From Prevotella sp. (GTDB lineage: Bacteria > Bacteroidota > Bacteroidia > Bacteroidales > Bacteroidaceae), in assembly GCA_017462915.1 (NCBI GenBank), contig JAFTQG010000055.1, positions 62,001-126,000 on the forward strand: a stretch of DNA of 64,000 nucleotides, in the 5' to 3' direction. Under the pieces are notes generated by a model. The model was given only the letters and a program-made list of their open reading frames with translations, did no database searches and had not been told where the DNA came from. Positions 33,805-42,574 of this stretch are shown here, piece after piece. Each line of letters starts with the position of its first letter. The stretch's first letter is position 1. Both the position numbers and the translations under genes were made by a program.

Positions 33805-33812
33805 CAAAGTTA
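33805..33812 (-). promoter_or_regulatory. -7 element of the aldolase-symporter operon
   Basis: TAACTTTG followed by CAGGGACGGGC on the minus strand. It lies 184 nt upstream of the ATG. No good -33 element is visible. Confidence 0.5.
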
Positions 33813-33900
33813 ATGATTTTTTTTGTATTGCCGACACATTTTGCGTTTTTTTTTACGGTCAGGCGGGGATTTTTAGAGTTATAGTTGTAAGTTATGAGTT

Positions 33901-34003
33901 GATAGCCGGAATAGCCGATATAGCCGGAATAGAAGCTATAACGGCTATCGTGGCTATATCGGCTATAATGGCTATAATGGCTATAATGGCTATATCGGCT
34001 ATC
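33901..34003. repeat. 9-nt-period palindromic array 8, 103 nt
   Basis: Left half GATAGCCGGAATAGCCGATA, middle AGAAGCTATAACGGCTATCG, right half has three identical 9-mers (CTATAATGG) and ends TATATCGGCTATC. One of the longest copies in the window. Confidence 0.85.
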
Positions 34004-34033
34004 ACCAAAAAACCTACAACCCGCAAAAAACGC

Positions 34034-34111
34034 CCGTGACCTTTCATCTTGCGGAGGATGACCCTTTACCATACAGAGAATGACCTTTTGTCAGGTAAAA
34101 GGCCACCTTTT
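34034..34111. repeat. GGTGACC-type repeat, copy 3
   Basis: Units CGTGACCTTTCATCTTGCGG, GGATGACCCTTTACCATACA, GAATGACCTTTTGTCAGG and AAAGGCCACC. The following 34112-34306 is purine-rich (GGAGAAAATAAGACTCCGC-like) with no supported gene. Confidence 0.6.
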
Positions 34112-34306
34112 TCAAACTCTCTGAAAGACAGGGATAAAATAAAACGCTGCAATGGAGAGAAAAAAGCTCCGCAGGGGACAGGAAGATACTCTACAAAGGA
34201 GAAAATAAGACTCCGCAAAAGAGGAAAAAGACTCCGCGCGAGAGAAAAAGAAACTCTCCCTCCTGCCACCTTTTTGAGGCGCATGGAGAGAGAGTCTTCC
34301 GTTCAG

Positions 34307-34371
34307 CTGACGGCTTCAGGGGCATTACATTTACAACTAACTAAACTACAAAAGGCCTGAAAGCCCGTCAG
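34307..34371. other. Inverted repeat in the susD downstream region
   Basis: CTGACGGCTTCAGG (34307-34320) can pair with CCTGAAAGCCCGTCAG (34356-34371) around a 35-nt AT-rich loop. No T-run follows on either side, so it is not called a terminator. The right arm resembles CTGAAAGCGTCAGAG at 42214, in the leader of the PL9 gene. Confidence 0.5.
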
Positions 34372-34388
34372 TATAAGGAGCTGCATGT

Positions 34389-34585
34389 AAGTAAGTCACA
34401 AAAATTAAACGATACAATCCATGATAAAGCAAGCACTTACATCTTGTATGTATAAGCCTTGTTCTTTTTGGCTGTTTTTGCCTTGTCTCTCAGTCACATA
34501 GCCCGCTATGTTCCTTCGTTACAAGACGAAAACATCTCAAAAATAACAAAGCTTTATACTATACATTAATTTTTGTGACTTACTT
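34389..34585. mobile_element. MITE-like element with 20-bp terminal inverted repeats, 197 bp
   Basis: AAGTAAGTCACAAAAATTAA (34389-34408) is perfectly inverted at 34566-34585, and AT-rich subterminal parts with ATAAAGC are also inverted. The interior (CTCAGTCACATAGCCCGCTA, then TGTTCCTTCGTTACAAGACG) has no reading frame. It ends 2 nt from the susD stop codon. Which transposase could move it is not known from this window. Confidence 0.6.
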
Positions 34586-34587
34586 TA

Positions 34588-36396
34588 TCAATATCCAGGG
34601 TTCTGGTATTCGGCACCGTTGGCTATCGTCGCGGTGAATGTCGTAGAGATAGGACGGAGCGCGTAGTTCGGGTCGAAATACTTTGCCAGGTCAGGGTGTG
34701 TCTCCTGGAGGTAAGACGAGTTCTTGAGCATACCGGTGCGCTTCAGGTCGTAGAAGCGGCTGTACTCTCCGCAGAGCTCCCTGCCGCGCTCGTCGAGCAC
34801 GGTGCGCACGGTGGCTGTGCCGCCGAGAGACGTTGCGTTGGCCCTTGTGCGCACTTTGTTTATGTACTTCATGGCATCGGCTCCGCCGTTGAGGTAGATG
34901 TCAAGCTCTGCGGCGATGAGGTAGACCTCTGCCATACGCATCATGAATGTGGCGTTGAGGTTGCCGTTGCGCATCTTCGATGAGTTGGCGACATACCAGC
35001 GGCTGCTGTTGTGCTTGTTAAGAGAAGGATAGAAGTAGCGGAACTGGTTCTCGTTGCCTGCGGCGTTAGTCATGATGACATTCTTCTTGGCATCGTCATA
35101 GACGGCCTTGTAGTCCACGACGAGATACGGCGAGTTAGCCATGTTGGCCTTCTCTGCGGCGTAGTCGGCGTCCTGCGGCATGATGATCTTTATCGCCTTC
35201 TCGCTGACATTGATGCGCTGTCCTATGAGGTTCTGGCTCTTGCCCCATACGGCGACGTCGTCGGCGTTCTTCCATGTATACTCCTTGTTGGCGACCCACT
35301 CTGTGGTGAACGACTGGTGGAAGCGCGGGTCAAGAGTGCCGTCGGCCTGCACGTAGAGGCTCAGCAGATGCTGTGTAGGCATGAATATGCCCTGATAGCT
35401 GGTGTCCCAGGAGATGCGCTGCTGCTGGTTGTCCTCGCGTGCGCCGAACTTGTTGAGCGTGCAGAGGAATTTCTCGACGTTGCGGTTGAGCTTCCAGTTG
35501 CCGTTGCTCGAGCCGTGGCCGTTGCTGCCGGCATACCAGCGGTGCTTCCACAGCGCCTCCTTGTTGGCCCAGTTGTTGTCCTCCTTGAAGACATCCGCAT
35601 AGTCGGCATACATGTATGCCCCGTATTTCGCGCCGCCGCTCTCGCAGTCGGCGATGAGCTGCTGTGCGGCATCCATGCCTTTCTGCAGGAACTCCGTGGT
35701 GCCGTACTCGTATGTCTGGAGGCAAGCCTTGGCGAGGAAGCCGAGGGCGGCCTTCTTCGTAGGAGTGGTGCAGAGGTCGTCAGTACCCTTGCCGAGCCAC
35801 TGCACGGCATACTCCAGGTCAGGGATGATGAGCTGGCGGTATATCTCCATAGGCTCTGTGCGTGAAGGGCTGTAGTTTGCCGTGTAGGACTGCTCGAGGT
35901 TCAGCGTCACTGCGCCGAACTGCTCCACGGCGTTGAAGTAGTAGATGGCACGCATGAAACGCGCCTCGGCTATCTTCCCGTTAAGCTCCTCCTCGGAGAG
36001 GAAGGCCTTTGCCTTGTCGGCGTTGGCGAGCACAGTGTTGCATGCTCCCACGCCGTCGTATATGCCGTTCCAGAGGTTGTTGGTGTATGTGGTGTTTGGA
36101 GATGCGCCTGCAAAGAACCAGAAGTACTGCTGGTTAGTCTTGTCGTCGTTGGCGCAGGCTGTCCAGAGGTCGGTATCGCCCTCTGTCATCTCCATGAAGC
36201 CGTCAGTGCCGTAGAAGTATCTCTCCATGGCAAAGTAGCACTGGTTTACCAATTCCTGGAAGCCTGCCTCCTGTGTAGCGAGGTCCTCCAAGGTGAATCC
36301 TCCCGGATTCTCTTCGTCCAAACTGCATGATTGCATTCCGCCTGCCATCATGGCGAGTGCCGCTGCAATGTATATGTTTCTGAATGATTTTTTCAT
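34588..36396 (-). CDS. SusD/RagB family outer-membrane lipoprotein, 602 aa
   Basis: The surface glycan-binding partner of the SusC channel. The lipoprotein signal has lipobox GMQSC (residues 21-25 region) followed by SLDEENP. The SusD fold is seen in AEARFMRAIYYFNAVEQFGA, EPMEIYRQLIIPDLEYAVQW, TPTKKAALGFLAKACLQTYE and, near the end, RMAEVYLIAAELDIYLNGGA and LDERGRELCGEYSRFYDLKR. Length is typical to slightly long. It follows susC by 65 nt on the same transcript. Neighbouring PL9 and GH28 genes suggest pectin oligosaccharides as ligand (inference). Confidence 0.95.
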   Translation of the reverse strand: MKKSFRNIYIAAALAMMAGGMQSCSLDEENPGGFTLEDLATQEAGFQELVNQCYFAMERYFYGTDGFMEMTEGDTDLWTACANDDKTNQQYFWFFAGASPNTTYTNNLWNGIYDGVGACNTVLANADKAKAFLSEEELNGKIAEARFMRAIYYFNAVEQFGAVTLNLEQSYTANYSPSRTEPMEIYRQLIIPDLEYAVQWLGKGTDDLCTTPTKKAALGFLAKACLQTYEYGTTEFLQKGMDAAQQLIADCESGGAKYGAYMYADYADVFKEDNNWANKEALWKHRWYAGSNGHGSSNGNWKLNRNVEKFLCTLNKFGAREDNQQQRISWDTSYQGIFMPTQHLLSLYVQADGTLDPRFHQSFTTEWVANKEYTWKNADDVAVWGKSQNLIGQRINVSEKAIKIIMPQDADYAAEKANMANSPYLVVDYKAVYDDAKKNVIMTNAAGNENQFRYFYPSLNKHNSSRWYVANSSKMRNGNLNATFMMRMAEVYLIAAELDIYLNGGADAMKYINKVRTRANATSLGGTATVRTVLDERGRELCGEYSRFYDLKRTGMLKNSSYLQETHPDLAKYFDPNYALRPISTTFTATIANGAEYQNPGY

Positions 36397-36461
36397 GTTT
36401 TCGTAGATTTTTTGTCGTGAATGATCCCGAGCCGGCCGTCAGGCCGACACAAGGGGATATT

Positions 36462-39400
36462 TTAGAATGTGACGTTTACGCCGAACACGAACTGGCGGTA
36501 TGTAGGGAATGCGTCAGCGCCGTTCATCTCAGGGTCGGTATCCTTCAGCTGTGAGTCCATTGTCCATATCACAGGGTTGTATGCCGTCACGTAGAAGCGC
36601 AGCTTCTCCATGAGCACCTTGCGCGAGAGAGCCTTCGGGAGGGTGTATCCGAGGGTGATGTTCTTCAGCTTTATGAACGAGCCGTCGCGGTATCTCAGCG
36701 ATGAGAAGACAGTAGACTGCTCGGCGCCTGTGCCCGGACGCGGATAGTATGCGCCCTGGTTGCTCTCTGTCCAGTAGTCCACGCCGGAGAGCTGGTTGGT
36801 AGTCACGGACTGCTTGGCGTCGTACCAGCCGATGAGACTGCTGCTGATGGTCTGGCCTACACGTGCCATGGCGAAGATGGAGAGGTCGAAGCCCTTGTAT
36901 GTGAACGTGTTATTGAGACCGATGATCCAGTCAGGATTCTGGTGTCCGAGCACCTGGCGGTCTTTCTCGCCGTACTTGTGGAGGCCGCCGTCGCCGTCAT
37001 CGTCGAGAGTCTCTATCTTGATGAATCCAGGCTTCACGCCGTGAGTCTTCATGAGGTCGGCGTCGTCGGTAGTCTGCCAGAGGCCGATGTACTTGTATCC
37101 GTAGTGAGACTTGATAGGCTGTCCCTCGAAGAGGCTCTCGGCGATGATGTCGCCGTCAGGCAGCTCGTCAATCTTCTCCTTGCTCCATGTGAGCGAGAGT
37201 GTGGAGTTCCATGTGAAGTCCTTTGTCCTTATGTTGCGGCTGTTGACGGTAGCCTCGAAGCCCTTGTTGCTGGTCTTGGCGAGGTTCTGCCACATCTTGA
37301 GAGGCGCGCCCCAGCCTGTGAGGCTCGATGTGATAGGCACGGTACGGCTGTAGAGCAGTCCCTTGGTCTTTGTCGTGAAATATTCGAGAGAGCCGTCGAT
37401 GCGTCCGCCGAGGACGGAGAAGTCGAGACCGAAGTTCCAGTTGTATGACTTCTCCCAGCCGAGGTCGACACTTGCCACAGAACCTGTGTACTGTGCGAAC
37501 GGCACTATCTGTCCGTTGATGGTGATGCCGGCGCTGGAGTATACCCATGGGGTTGTGGCTGTGGAGTATGCGCCCACACCGCCGGAGTTACCTGTGACAC
37601 CGTAGCCTATGCGCAGCTTGAGGTTGTCGAGCCAGCCGCGTGTGCCTTCCATGAACTTCTCGTCGCTGATGCGCCATGCCACCGCCGTAGCGAAGAAGCT
37701 GTCCCACTTCTGTCCCGGGGAGAGCCATGACACGCCGTCCCAGCGGTTGGAGATATTGAGGAGGTACTTGCTCTTGTAAGAGTAGTTGAAGCGCACGGCG
37801 TAAGACATCTTCTGGGTCTGGGCGTAGTCAGACTCGATATGCTGCTGTCCTGCCGACATGAGACGGTGGAAGAACCACTTGTCCATATCCTGGCCGCTGC
37901 CGCCTGTCAGTGTCGACTCGTTCTCGGTCTTCTGCCATGATGTGATGAACGTGGCTCCGAAGTCATGGTCCTCTGCCACGGTTATCTTGTAGTTGAGGAT
38001 ATTCTCCCACATGTATGAGTAGCCCTCGTTATGCTTCTTCTCTGCGTGAGGCGAACCTGCGTATGTAGGGCGGTTGGCGTTGCACTGCGCGCCCCAGTAG
38101 AGTCCCTGACGGCTGTTGCTGAGTGTCGCGCTGACCTGCGAGCGCAGGCTGAGTCCCTTGAGCGGAGTGAGCTCGAGATAGCCCGTGGTGTTGATGTATG
38201 TGGAACGTGTGTTATTGGCATACTGGTTCTCGATGAAGTCGCCGAGCGGAGTATACTGTCCCTTGATGTACTCATGCCTTATGGACCCGTCCGCGTTGTA
38301 TGCGTCGCCGAGAGGGAAGACGCTGAGAGCCTTCGTGAAGGTGTTCTTCACGCCGGCGTTGCGGTTGCTGTAAGTGAGGTTGGAGGTGAAGCCTATCTTT
38401 GCCCAGTCGAAGAGCTCCTGGTCTATGTTCAGACGGAGCTGGTACTTGCTCTGGTTGTCATTCTCGAGCAGACCCTGGTCCTTGGCATAGTTTGCGGCGG
38501 CATATATCTTTGTTTTCTTTCCGCCGGCAGAGACAGAGAGCGAGTATTTCTGTGTCGTGGCGGTGTTGCCCGATACCTCGTCTACCCAGTCTATCCACTT
38601 GCCCTGCTCGTAGGCGTCAAGGTAAGTGTTGTTGTTGAATATCACAGACATGCTCTCAGGCTCTGTGCCGTACTTGTATCTGTAGGCCTCCTTCTGGTAG
38701 TTCACCCATTCGTCGCCCGTCATGCCGTGCCTGTAGTTAGGGCTTCCGCTGAATCCGTAGTAAGCGTCGAAGTTCACCGTAGCCTTGCCTTCCTTGCCGC
38801 GCTTTGTCGTAATCATCACGACACCGTTGGCACCAGCCGAACCGTAGATGGCTGTCGACGAGGCATCTTTCAGGACATCGATGGTCTCTATGTCGGAAGG
38901 GTTCACCTGGCTGTAGCTGCCCGGCACGCCGTCGATGATGAAGAGCGGCTCGTTGCTGCCGTAGATGGAGCGTGAGCCACGCAGGAGTATTGTCGGGTCG
39001 GCACCTATCTCGCCGCTTGTCACGGCGATGTCCATGCCGGCTATCTTGCCCTGCAGCGCCTCCATGGCGTTGCTTGTCGGTGTTATCGTGATATCCTCTG
39101 CCTTCATGGAGGTGACGGCACCGGTGAGGTCCTTCTTCTTCACTGTTCCGTAGCCGACTACCACGACCTCGTCCATAACCTGCGAGTCGGGAGACATCTT
39201 CACCTTCATGCCGTTATGAGCCTTCACCACCTGTGTGGTGTATCCTACGTAAGAGAGTTCAAGGGAGCCGCCGCTCGGGACGTTGAGCGAGAAGTGGCCG
39301 TCAACGTCAGTGATTGCCGCAGCCTGTGAGCCCTTCACCTTGATTGTAACGCCAATCATAGGCTCTCCGAACTCATCGACAACAGTTCCCTTGATCGCAT

Positions 39401-39530
39401 TCTGCTGGGCTTGCACAAGAGCGTTTGTCCTGGCATCGGCAAATGTCGAGACAGGACACATCGTTGCTGCAAAACCAGCTACCAACATAGCCTTGACGGC
39501 TCTGTTGACCAAAGTTTTGTTTTTTTGCAT
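36462..39530 (-). CDS. SusC/RagA family TonB-dependent transporter, 1022 aa
   Basis: An outer-membrane channel that imports oligosaccharides with TonB energy. After a signal peptide (ending PVSTFADA) comes a carboxypeptidase-D-like domain (IKGTVVDEFGEPMIGVTIKV, residues 46-130), a TonB-box-like EVVVVGYGTVKKKDL, the plug (NAMEALQGKIAGMDIAVTSG; IDVLKDASSTAIYGSAGANG) and a 22-strand barrel ending FVFGVNVTF. No N-terminal anti-sigma-binding extension is present, so regulation by an ECF sigma/anti-sigma pair is unlikely. Promoter at 39585-39616. First gene of the susCD pair; the PL9 gene upstream has its own terminator. Confidence 0.96.
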   Translation of the reverse strand: MQKNKTLVNRAVKAMLVAGFAATMCPVSTFADARTNALVQAQQNAIKGTVVDEFGEPMIGVTIKVKGSQAAAITDVDGHFSLNVPSGGSLELSYVGYTTQVVKAHNGMKVKMSPDSQVMDEVVVVGYGTVKKKDLTGAVTSMKAEDITITPTSNAMEALQGKIAGMDIAVTSGEIGADPTILLRGSRSIYGSNEPLFIIDGVPGSYSQVNPSDIETIDVLKDASSTAIYGSAGANGVVMITTKRGKEGKATVNFDAYYGFSGSPNYRHGMTGDEWVNYQKEAYRYKYGTEPESMSVIFNNNTYLDAYEQGKWIDWVDEVSGNTATTQKYSLSVSAGGKKTKIYAAANYAKDQGLLENDNQSKYQLRLNIDQELFDWAKIGFTSNLTYSNRNAGVKNTFTKALSVFPLGDAYNADGSIRHEYIKGQYTPLGDFIENQYANNTRSTYINTTGYLELTPLKGLSLRSQVSATLSNSRQGLYWGAQCNANRPTYAGSPHAEKKHNEGYSYMWENILNYKITVAEDHDFGATFITSWQKTENESTLTGGSGQDMDKWFFHRLMSAGQQHIESDYAQTQKMSYAVRFNYSYKSKYLLNISNRWDGVSWLSPGQKWDSFFATAVAWRISDEKFMEGTRGWLDNLKLRIGYGVTGNSGGVGAYSTATTPWVYSSAGITINGQIVPFAQYTGSVASVDLGWEKSYNWNFGLDFSVLGGRIDGSLEYFTTKTKGLLYSRTVPITSSLTGWGAPLKMWQNLAKTSNKGFEATVNSRNIRTKDFTWNSTLSLTWSKEKIDELPDGDIIAESLFEGQPIKSHYGYKYIGLWQTTDDADLMKTHGVKPGFIKIETLDDDGDGGLHKYGEKDRQVLGHQNPDWIIGLNNTFTYKGFDLSIFAMARVGQTISSSLIGWYDAKQSVTTNQLSGVDYWTESNQGAYYPRPGTGAEQSTVFSSLRYRDGSFIKLKNITLGYTLPKALSRKVLMEKLRFYVTAYNPVIWTMDSQLKDTDPEMNGADAFPTYRQFVFGVNVTF

Positions 39531-39584
39531 AATTTTAAGTTAGTTATTTTATAGTTTTGTTAGGGTATGTCCGTTTGGACTGTA

Positions 39585-39616
39585 CAAATTTAGTGATATT
39601 CTTAATATTATTCAAT
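39585..39616 (-). promoter_or_regulatory. Promoter of the susCD operon
   Basis: On the minus strand ATTG (39616-39613), a 20-nt spacer and TAAATTTG (39592-39585). The leader is about 50 nt. The C8-tract element lies just upstream. Confidence 0.6.
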
Positions 39617-39628
39617 TTGACTGAAACC

Positions 39629-39665
39629 GTTTTAACACATTTTACCCCCCCCGATTACTGTTAGC
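39629..39665. other. C8-tract element upstream of susC
   Basis: TTTTAACACATTTTA, eight C, then GATTACTGTTAGC. It is placed about 15 nt upstream of the -33 box and matches the element at 8262-8302 in reverse orientation. Position fits an activator site. Confidence 0.45.
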
Positions 39666-39717
39666 AAATATTAACATATTTAGGGTTTTAGGTTGGAGGT
39701 TTTGGGGTTTTAGGGCT

Positions 39718-39802
39718 GATAGCCGGAATAGCCGATATAGCCGAAATAGAAGTTATAGAGGTTATAATATCTATTGCGGCTATTTGGGCTATCCCGGCTA
39801 TC
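39718..39802. repeat. 9-nt-period palindromic array 9
   Basis: Left half GATAGCCGGAATAGCCGATA then GCCGAAATAGAAG; right half ends GGGCTATCCCGGCTATC. Preceded by TTTAGGGTTTTAGGTTGG-type units (39678-39717). Confidence 0.8.
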
Positions 39803-39811
39803 CTTATTTAA

Positions 39812-39852
39812 AAGAAAAAAAATCCCTGCAGCTTCTCTCGAAACTGCAGGGA
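39812..39852 (-). terminator. Terminator of the PL9 gene
   Basis: TCCCTGCAG (39823-39831) pairs with CTGCAGGGA (39844-39852); on the minus strand it is followed by ATTTTTTTTCTTT. It lies 45 nt after the stop codon at 39898. Confidence 0.85.
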
Positions 39853-39897
39853 CTGTATCTGCTATTGCGGCAATATACGCTGCCGCTTGGCGTTGTA

Positions 39898-42123
39898 TCA
39901 CTTCATCTGCTGTCCTGCGGTGTTGTACAGCGCGCCGCCGTCGGCCTTGATGACGAGCTTTCCGCTGGCTGTGATGATGGCGCGCGAGCGGCCTGTAGGA
40001 GCCTGGTCCACGACGGCCTGTCCGATGGCTGTGCCTGTGTCAGGCGTCGTCTCGTATGCGCCGAGGTCAGGGGCTGCGCCGAGATACTCTATGGCAGGGA
40101 CAGGGAGACCGAGGTATTCGGTGGCGTCTACAGCCTTGCCGGTGTCTATGAGCGCGGCGGCAGTGAGCGTGGAGTTGTTGTAACCCTTTGCCGTAGCACC
40201 TTTCTTTATATGCGCGAAGGTCATCTCAGGGAGGTTGTCGTCAGCGTCGCGCGGAGCGATGAGCTGTGTATGGTCAAGGCTCTCGAAGAGTTCAGGTGAG
40301 GCCTTGTGGAACTCGCAGTTGCTGACAGTGAGCCCTGCGAGCGTCTCGTCTACCTCGAAGCGTCCGTAGTCGCCCTGCTTGCCGTGCTCCGTAGGCTTTG
40401 TCACGCCGCTGCTGCTGCGCTTGTCCTTGAGGTCGTTGTCGTTGATGGCGATACAGTTGGTGAGCTCCACCTTGTGGCCTGCTGCGGTGTTTATAGCCTC
40501 ATAGATGCGGTAGGAGTAGGCCTTTGTGCCTATGGAGGTGAGCGTCATGCCTGTGCAGTTGTTCATGATGATGTCGCCCGAGTTATGGTTCTGGTCGAAG
40601 CCCTTCGCCTTGTTGCAGACGGCGAGGCAGCGGTTCATGTAGACATTCATCGCACCTTGATCGGAACCGCACTTGAATCCGTTGCCGTTGCCACTCGGCG
40701 CGACGGTGTTCTCGTCGAGGAATCCGTTCTTGTAGCTTATGCAGTTGTCGATGATTATCGTCTGGTTGTCGCCGAAAGCGCCGTCCTTCTTGTAGAATAC
40801 ATCCCAGCCGTCGTCGCTGTTGAGATATGCGCGGCAGCCGAAGAAGTAGTTGCCTGTGCCCACGGAAATCTTCGGAGCGAAGCCGTCGGCGTCACCCTCG
40901 CCCTCGTCGCAGTTGAGATACGAGTCGCAATTGATGACGTAGTTGTACTCCGCCATGTTCTTCATCTGCAGTCCCGTGTCGCCGTTCTTGTAGAAATGGC
41001 ACGCCTCGATGATGTTGTCATGTCCTTGGTCGGTAGCCTTGGCTATGTCAGAGGAAGAGCCACCCGTAGGCTTGTTGCGCTCTATGAGCATACCGTTGTC
41101 GCTGGCGTTGGTGATGTCTATGTGGTAGAAATACCAGTAGGAGGAGGTGAGGCGCACGCCCTGATACGGGTTGTTGCTGTGTCCGTGGACAGGATGGTCG
41201 CAGTTTATCACGGCGCGTCCGTCAAGACATACCATGGAGTTGTAGTTGTCGTGCGTACCGTTGCGGTTGTCGATGTTTATGCGCGCCGTAGGACGATACT
41301 CTCCCGGTGCGAGGATGATGGTCGTGCCTGGCTCCACAGCCTTGTCCACGGCGAGCTGTATGCTCTTCAGAGGAGTCTCTGGCGATGCTCCGTCGTTTGT
41401 GTCGAGGCCGTCAGGGGCGACATATATCTTCGGGCCGTTGCCGAAGATATTGGTATGGAGGAGGGAGAAATCCTGCGTGATGTCAAAGGCGTGCGTCTCA
41501 TCCTTCGGGTTGTCAGGGTTATCAGGCGATGTAGAGCCACCTCCCGAATTGTCGAGGGCGAGCTTGTCGCCCACGGCGAGGCTGTAGAAATACATTCCTC
41601 CCGGGATGGTAATCTCCACAGCTCCGTCTTCAGCTATCTCGGAGAGAGCCGTGACATGTGTCTTCCCCGATGTGGAAGGGAGAGGAGTGACGAGGTTTGT
41701 GACTACAGGAGTGCGTGTCACGGAGCTCTTTGATGTCATGTACTCCACCTTCACCCATTTGCCTTTCTTGCAGTCAGGGATAATCATCGTACATTTGTCG
41801 CCGAGCCACATGGACTTGGTTTCTCCTCCGAAGCGAAGGTTTCCTTCAGGATTTGCCGGCACGGTGAAGCGCAGTCCGGCAGTAATCGTCAGTTCCTGTC
41901 CCGAGGCTGTGGCGGCCTCGTCCGTGAGAGCTGGGGTGAAGCAGAAGCGGCTCTTGCTGTCGGTAATCCAGCGGCTGTCGGTGGCGATGGCAGAGGCATC
42001 GGCTTCAGGTACGGAGACGAAGTTCCAGAGCGTAGCCTGCGGATCCTGTACATCTTCATCCTGTGCGAAAGCGCAATGGACGCCAATGAGGCCCATTGCC
42101 AGCATAATCAGAATCTTTCTCAT
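39898..42123 (-). CDS. Pectate lyase-like right-handed beta-helix protein (PL9-type), 741 aa
   Basis: Expected to cleave polygalacturonate by beta-elimination outside the cell. Signal peptide ends near HCAFAQ (residue 20). Residues 25-190 form a beta domain, and a short Gly/Pro/Asp linker follows. The parallel beta helix starts at KIYVAPDGLDTNDGASPETP (about 232). Calcium and catalytic motifs of PL9 are visible: CDEGEGDADGFAPK (about 400-413), YLNSDDGWDVF (about 430) and GNGNGFKCG (about 475, with the candidate catalytic Lys), then AKGFDQNHNSGD. The C-terminus ends abruptly at ALYNTAGQQMK, a shortened form of the T9SS-like tail of its neighbours. The gene has its own promoter (about 42257) and terminator. 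Confidence 0.88.
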   Translation of the reverse strand: MRKILIMLAMGLIGVHCAFAQDEDVQDPQATLWNFVSVPEADASAIATDSRWITDSKSRFCFTPALTDEAATASGQELTITAGLRFTVPANPEGNLRFGGETKSMWLGDKCTMIIPDCKKGKWVKVEYMTSKSSVTRTPVVTNLVTPLPSTSGKTHVTALSEIAEDGAVEITIPGGMYFYSLAVGDKLALDNSGGGSTSPDNPDNPKDETHAFDITQDFSLLHTNIFGNGPKIYVAPDGLDTNDGASPETPLKSIQLAVDKAVEPGTTIILAPGEYRPTARINIDNRNGTHDNYNSMVCLDGRAVINCDHPVHGHSNNPYQGVRLTSSYWYFYHIDITNASDNGMLIERNKPTGGSSSDIAKATDQGHDNIIEACHFYKNGDTGLQMKNMAEYNYVINCDSYLNCDEGEGDADGFAPKISVGTGNYFFGCRAYLNSDDGWDVFYKKDGAFGDNQTIIIDNCISYKNGFLDENTVAPSGNGNGFKCGSDQGAMNVYMNRCLAVCNKAKGFDQNHNSGDIIMNNCTGMTLTSIGTKAYSYRIYEAINTAAGHKVELTNCIAINDNDLKDKRSSSGVTKPTEHGKQGDYGRFEVDETLAGLTVSNCEFHKASPELFESLDHTQLIAPRDADDNLPEMTFAHIKKGATAKGYNNSTLTAAALIDTGKAVDATEYLGLPVPAIEYLGAAPDLGAYETTPDTGTAIGQAVVDQAPTGRSRAIITASGKLVIKADGGALYNTAGQQMK

Positions 42124-42256
42124 AAGTTGATAGTTTTAGTGTCTCCCGTCAAAACGTGCTGACAGAGCGGGGAATGAAAGAAAACGGCATCCTTCTGCCG
42201 TACATGTTTCAGGGGTCTGAAAGCGTCAGAGCGGTATAAAGTAAGTTAATTATCGG

Positions 42257-42291
42257 CAAAATTAATTAATTTATTTCATATATGCAACAAA
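42257..42291 (-). promoter_or_regulatory. Promoter of the PL9 gene
   Basis: TAATTTTG on the minus strand at 42264-42257; candidate -33 sequences are GTTG (42288-42285, spacer 20) or TTTG (42291-42288, spacer 23). The leader of about 130 nt contains CTGAAAGCGTCAG-type dyads (42160-42240) of unknown role. Confidence 0.45.
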
Positions 42292-42301
42292 AATGGAGAA
42301 A

Positions 42302-42513
42302 AAGTGGTTTGGTTGTTTGGTGGTTTAGTTGTTTGGTGGTTTAGTGGTTTGGTTGTGGGTGGTAGGTGATGATAGCCAGAATAGCCGATATAGCCGGAAT
42401 AGAAGCTATAGAGTCTATAATATCTATATCGGCTATATCGGCTATCATCACCTACCACCCACAACCAAACCACTAAACCACCAAACCACTAAACAACTAA
42501 ACAACTAAACAAC
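42302..42513. repeat. Composite palindrome: long inverted arms around 9-nt-period array 10
   Basis: The left arm 42302-42370 (GGTTTNGT units, then GTGGGTGGTAGGTGATGAT) is complementary to the right arm 42447-42513 (ATCACCTACCACCCAC, then ACCAAACC/ACTAAACC units). The array 42371-42446 lies between them and is itself inverted end to end. A transcript could fold into one hairpin with about 60-70 bp of outer stem. Clearest full example in the window. Confidence 0.9.
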
Positions 42514-42514
42514 T

Positions 42515-42545
42515 AAAAAGGCCACCACGCATCCCGCGTGGCAGC
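42515..42545 (-). terminator. Terminator of the cohesin/dockerin gene cluster
   Basis: CCACGC (42525-42530) and GCGTGG (42536-42541) form a stem extended by GC pairs, followed on the minus strand by CTTTTTAG. It lies 30 nt after the stop codon at 42575. Confidence 0.7.
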
Positions 42546-42574
42546 CTCGTCTGAATATTCTATAGAGCAATGAC

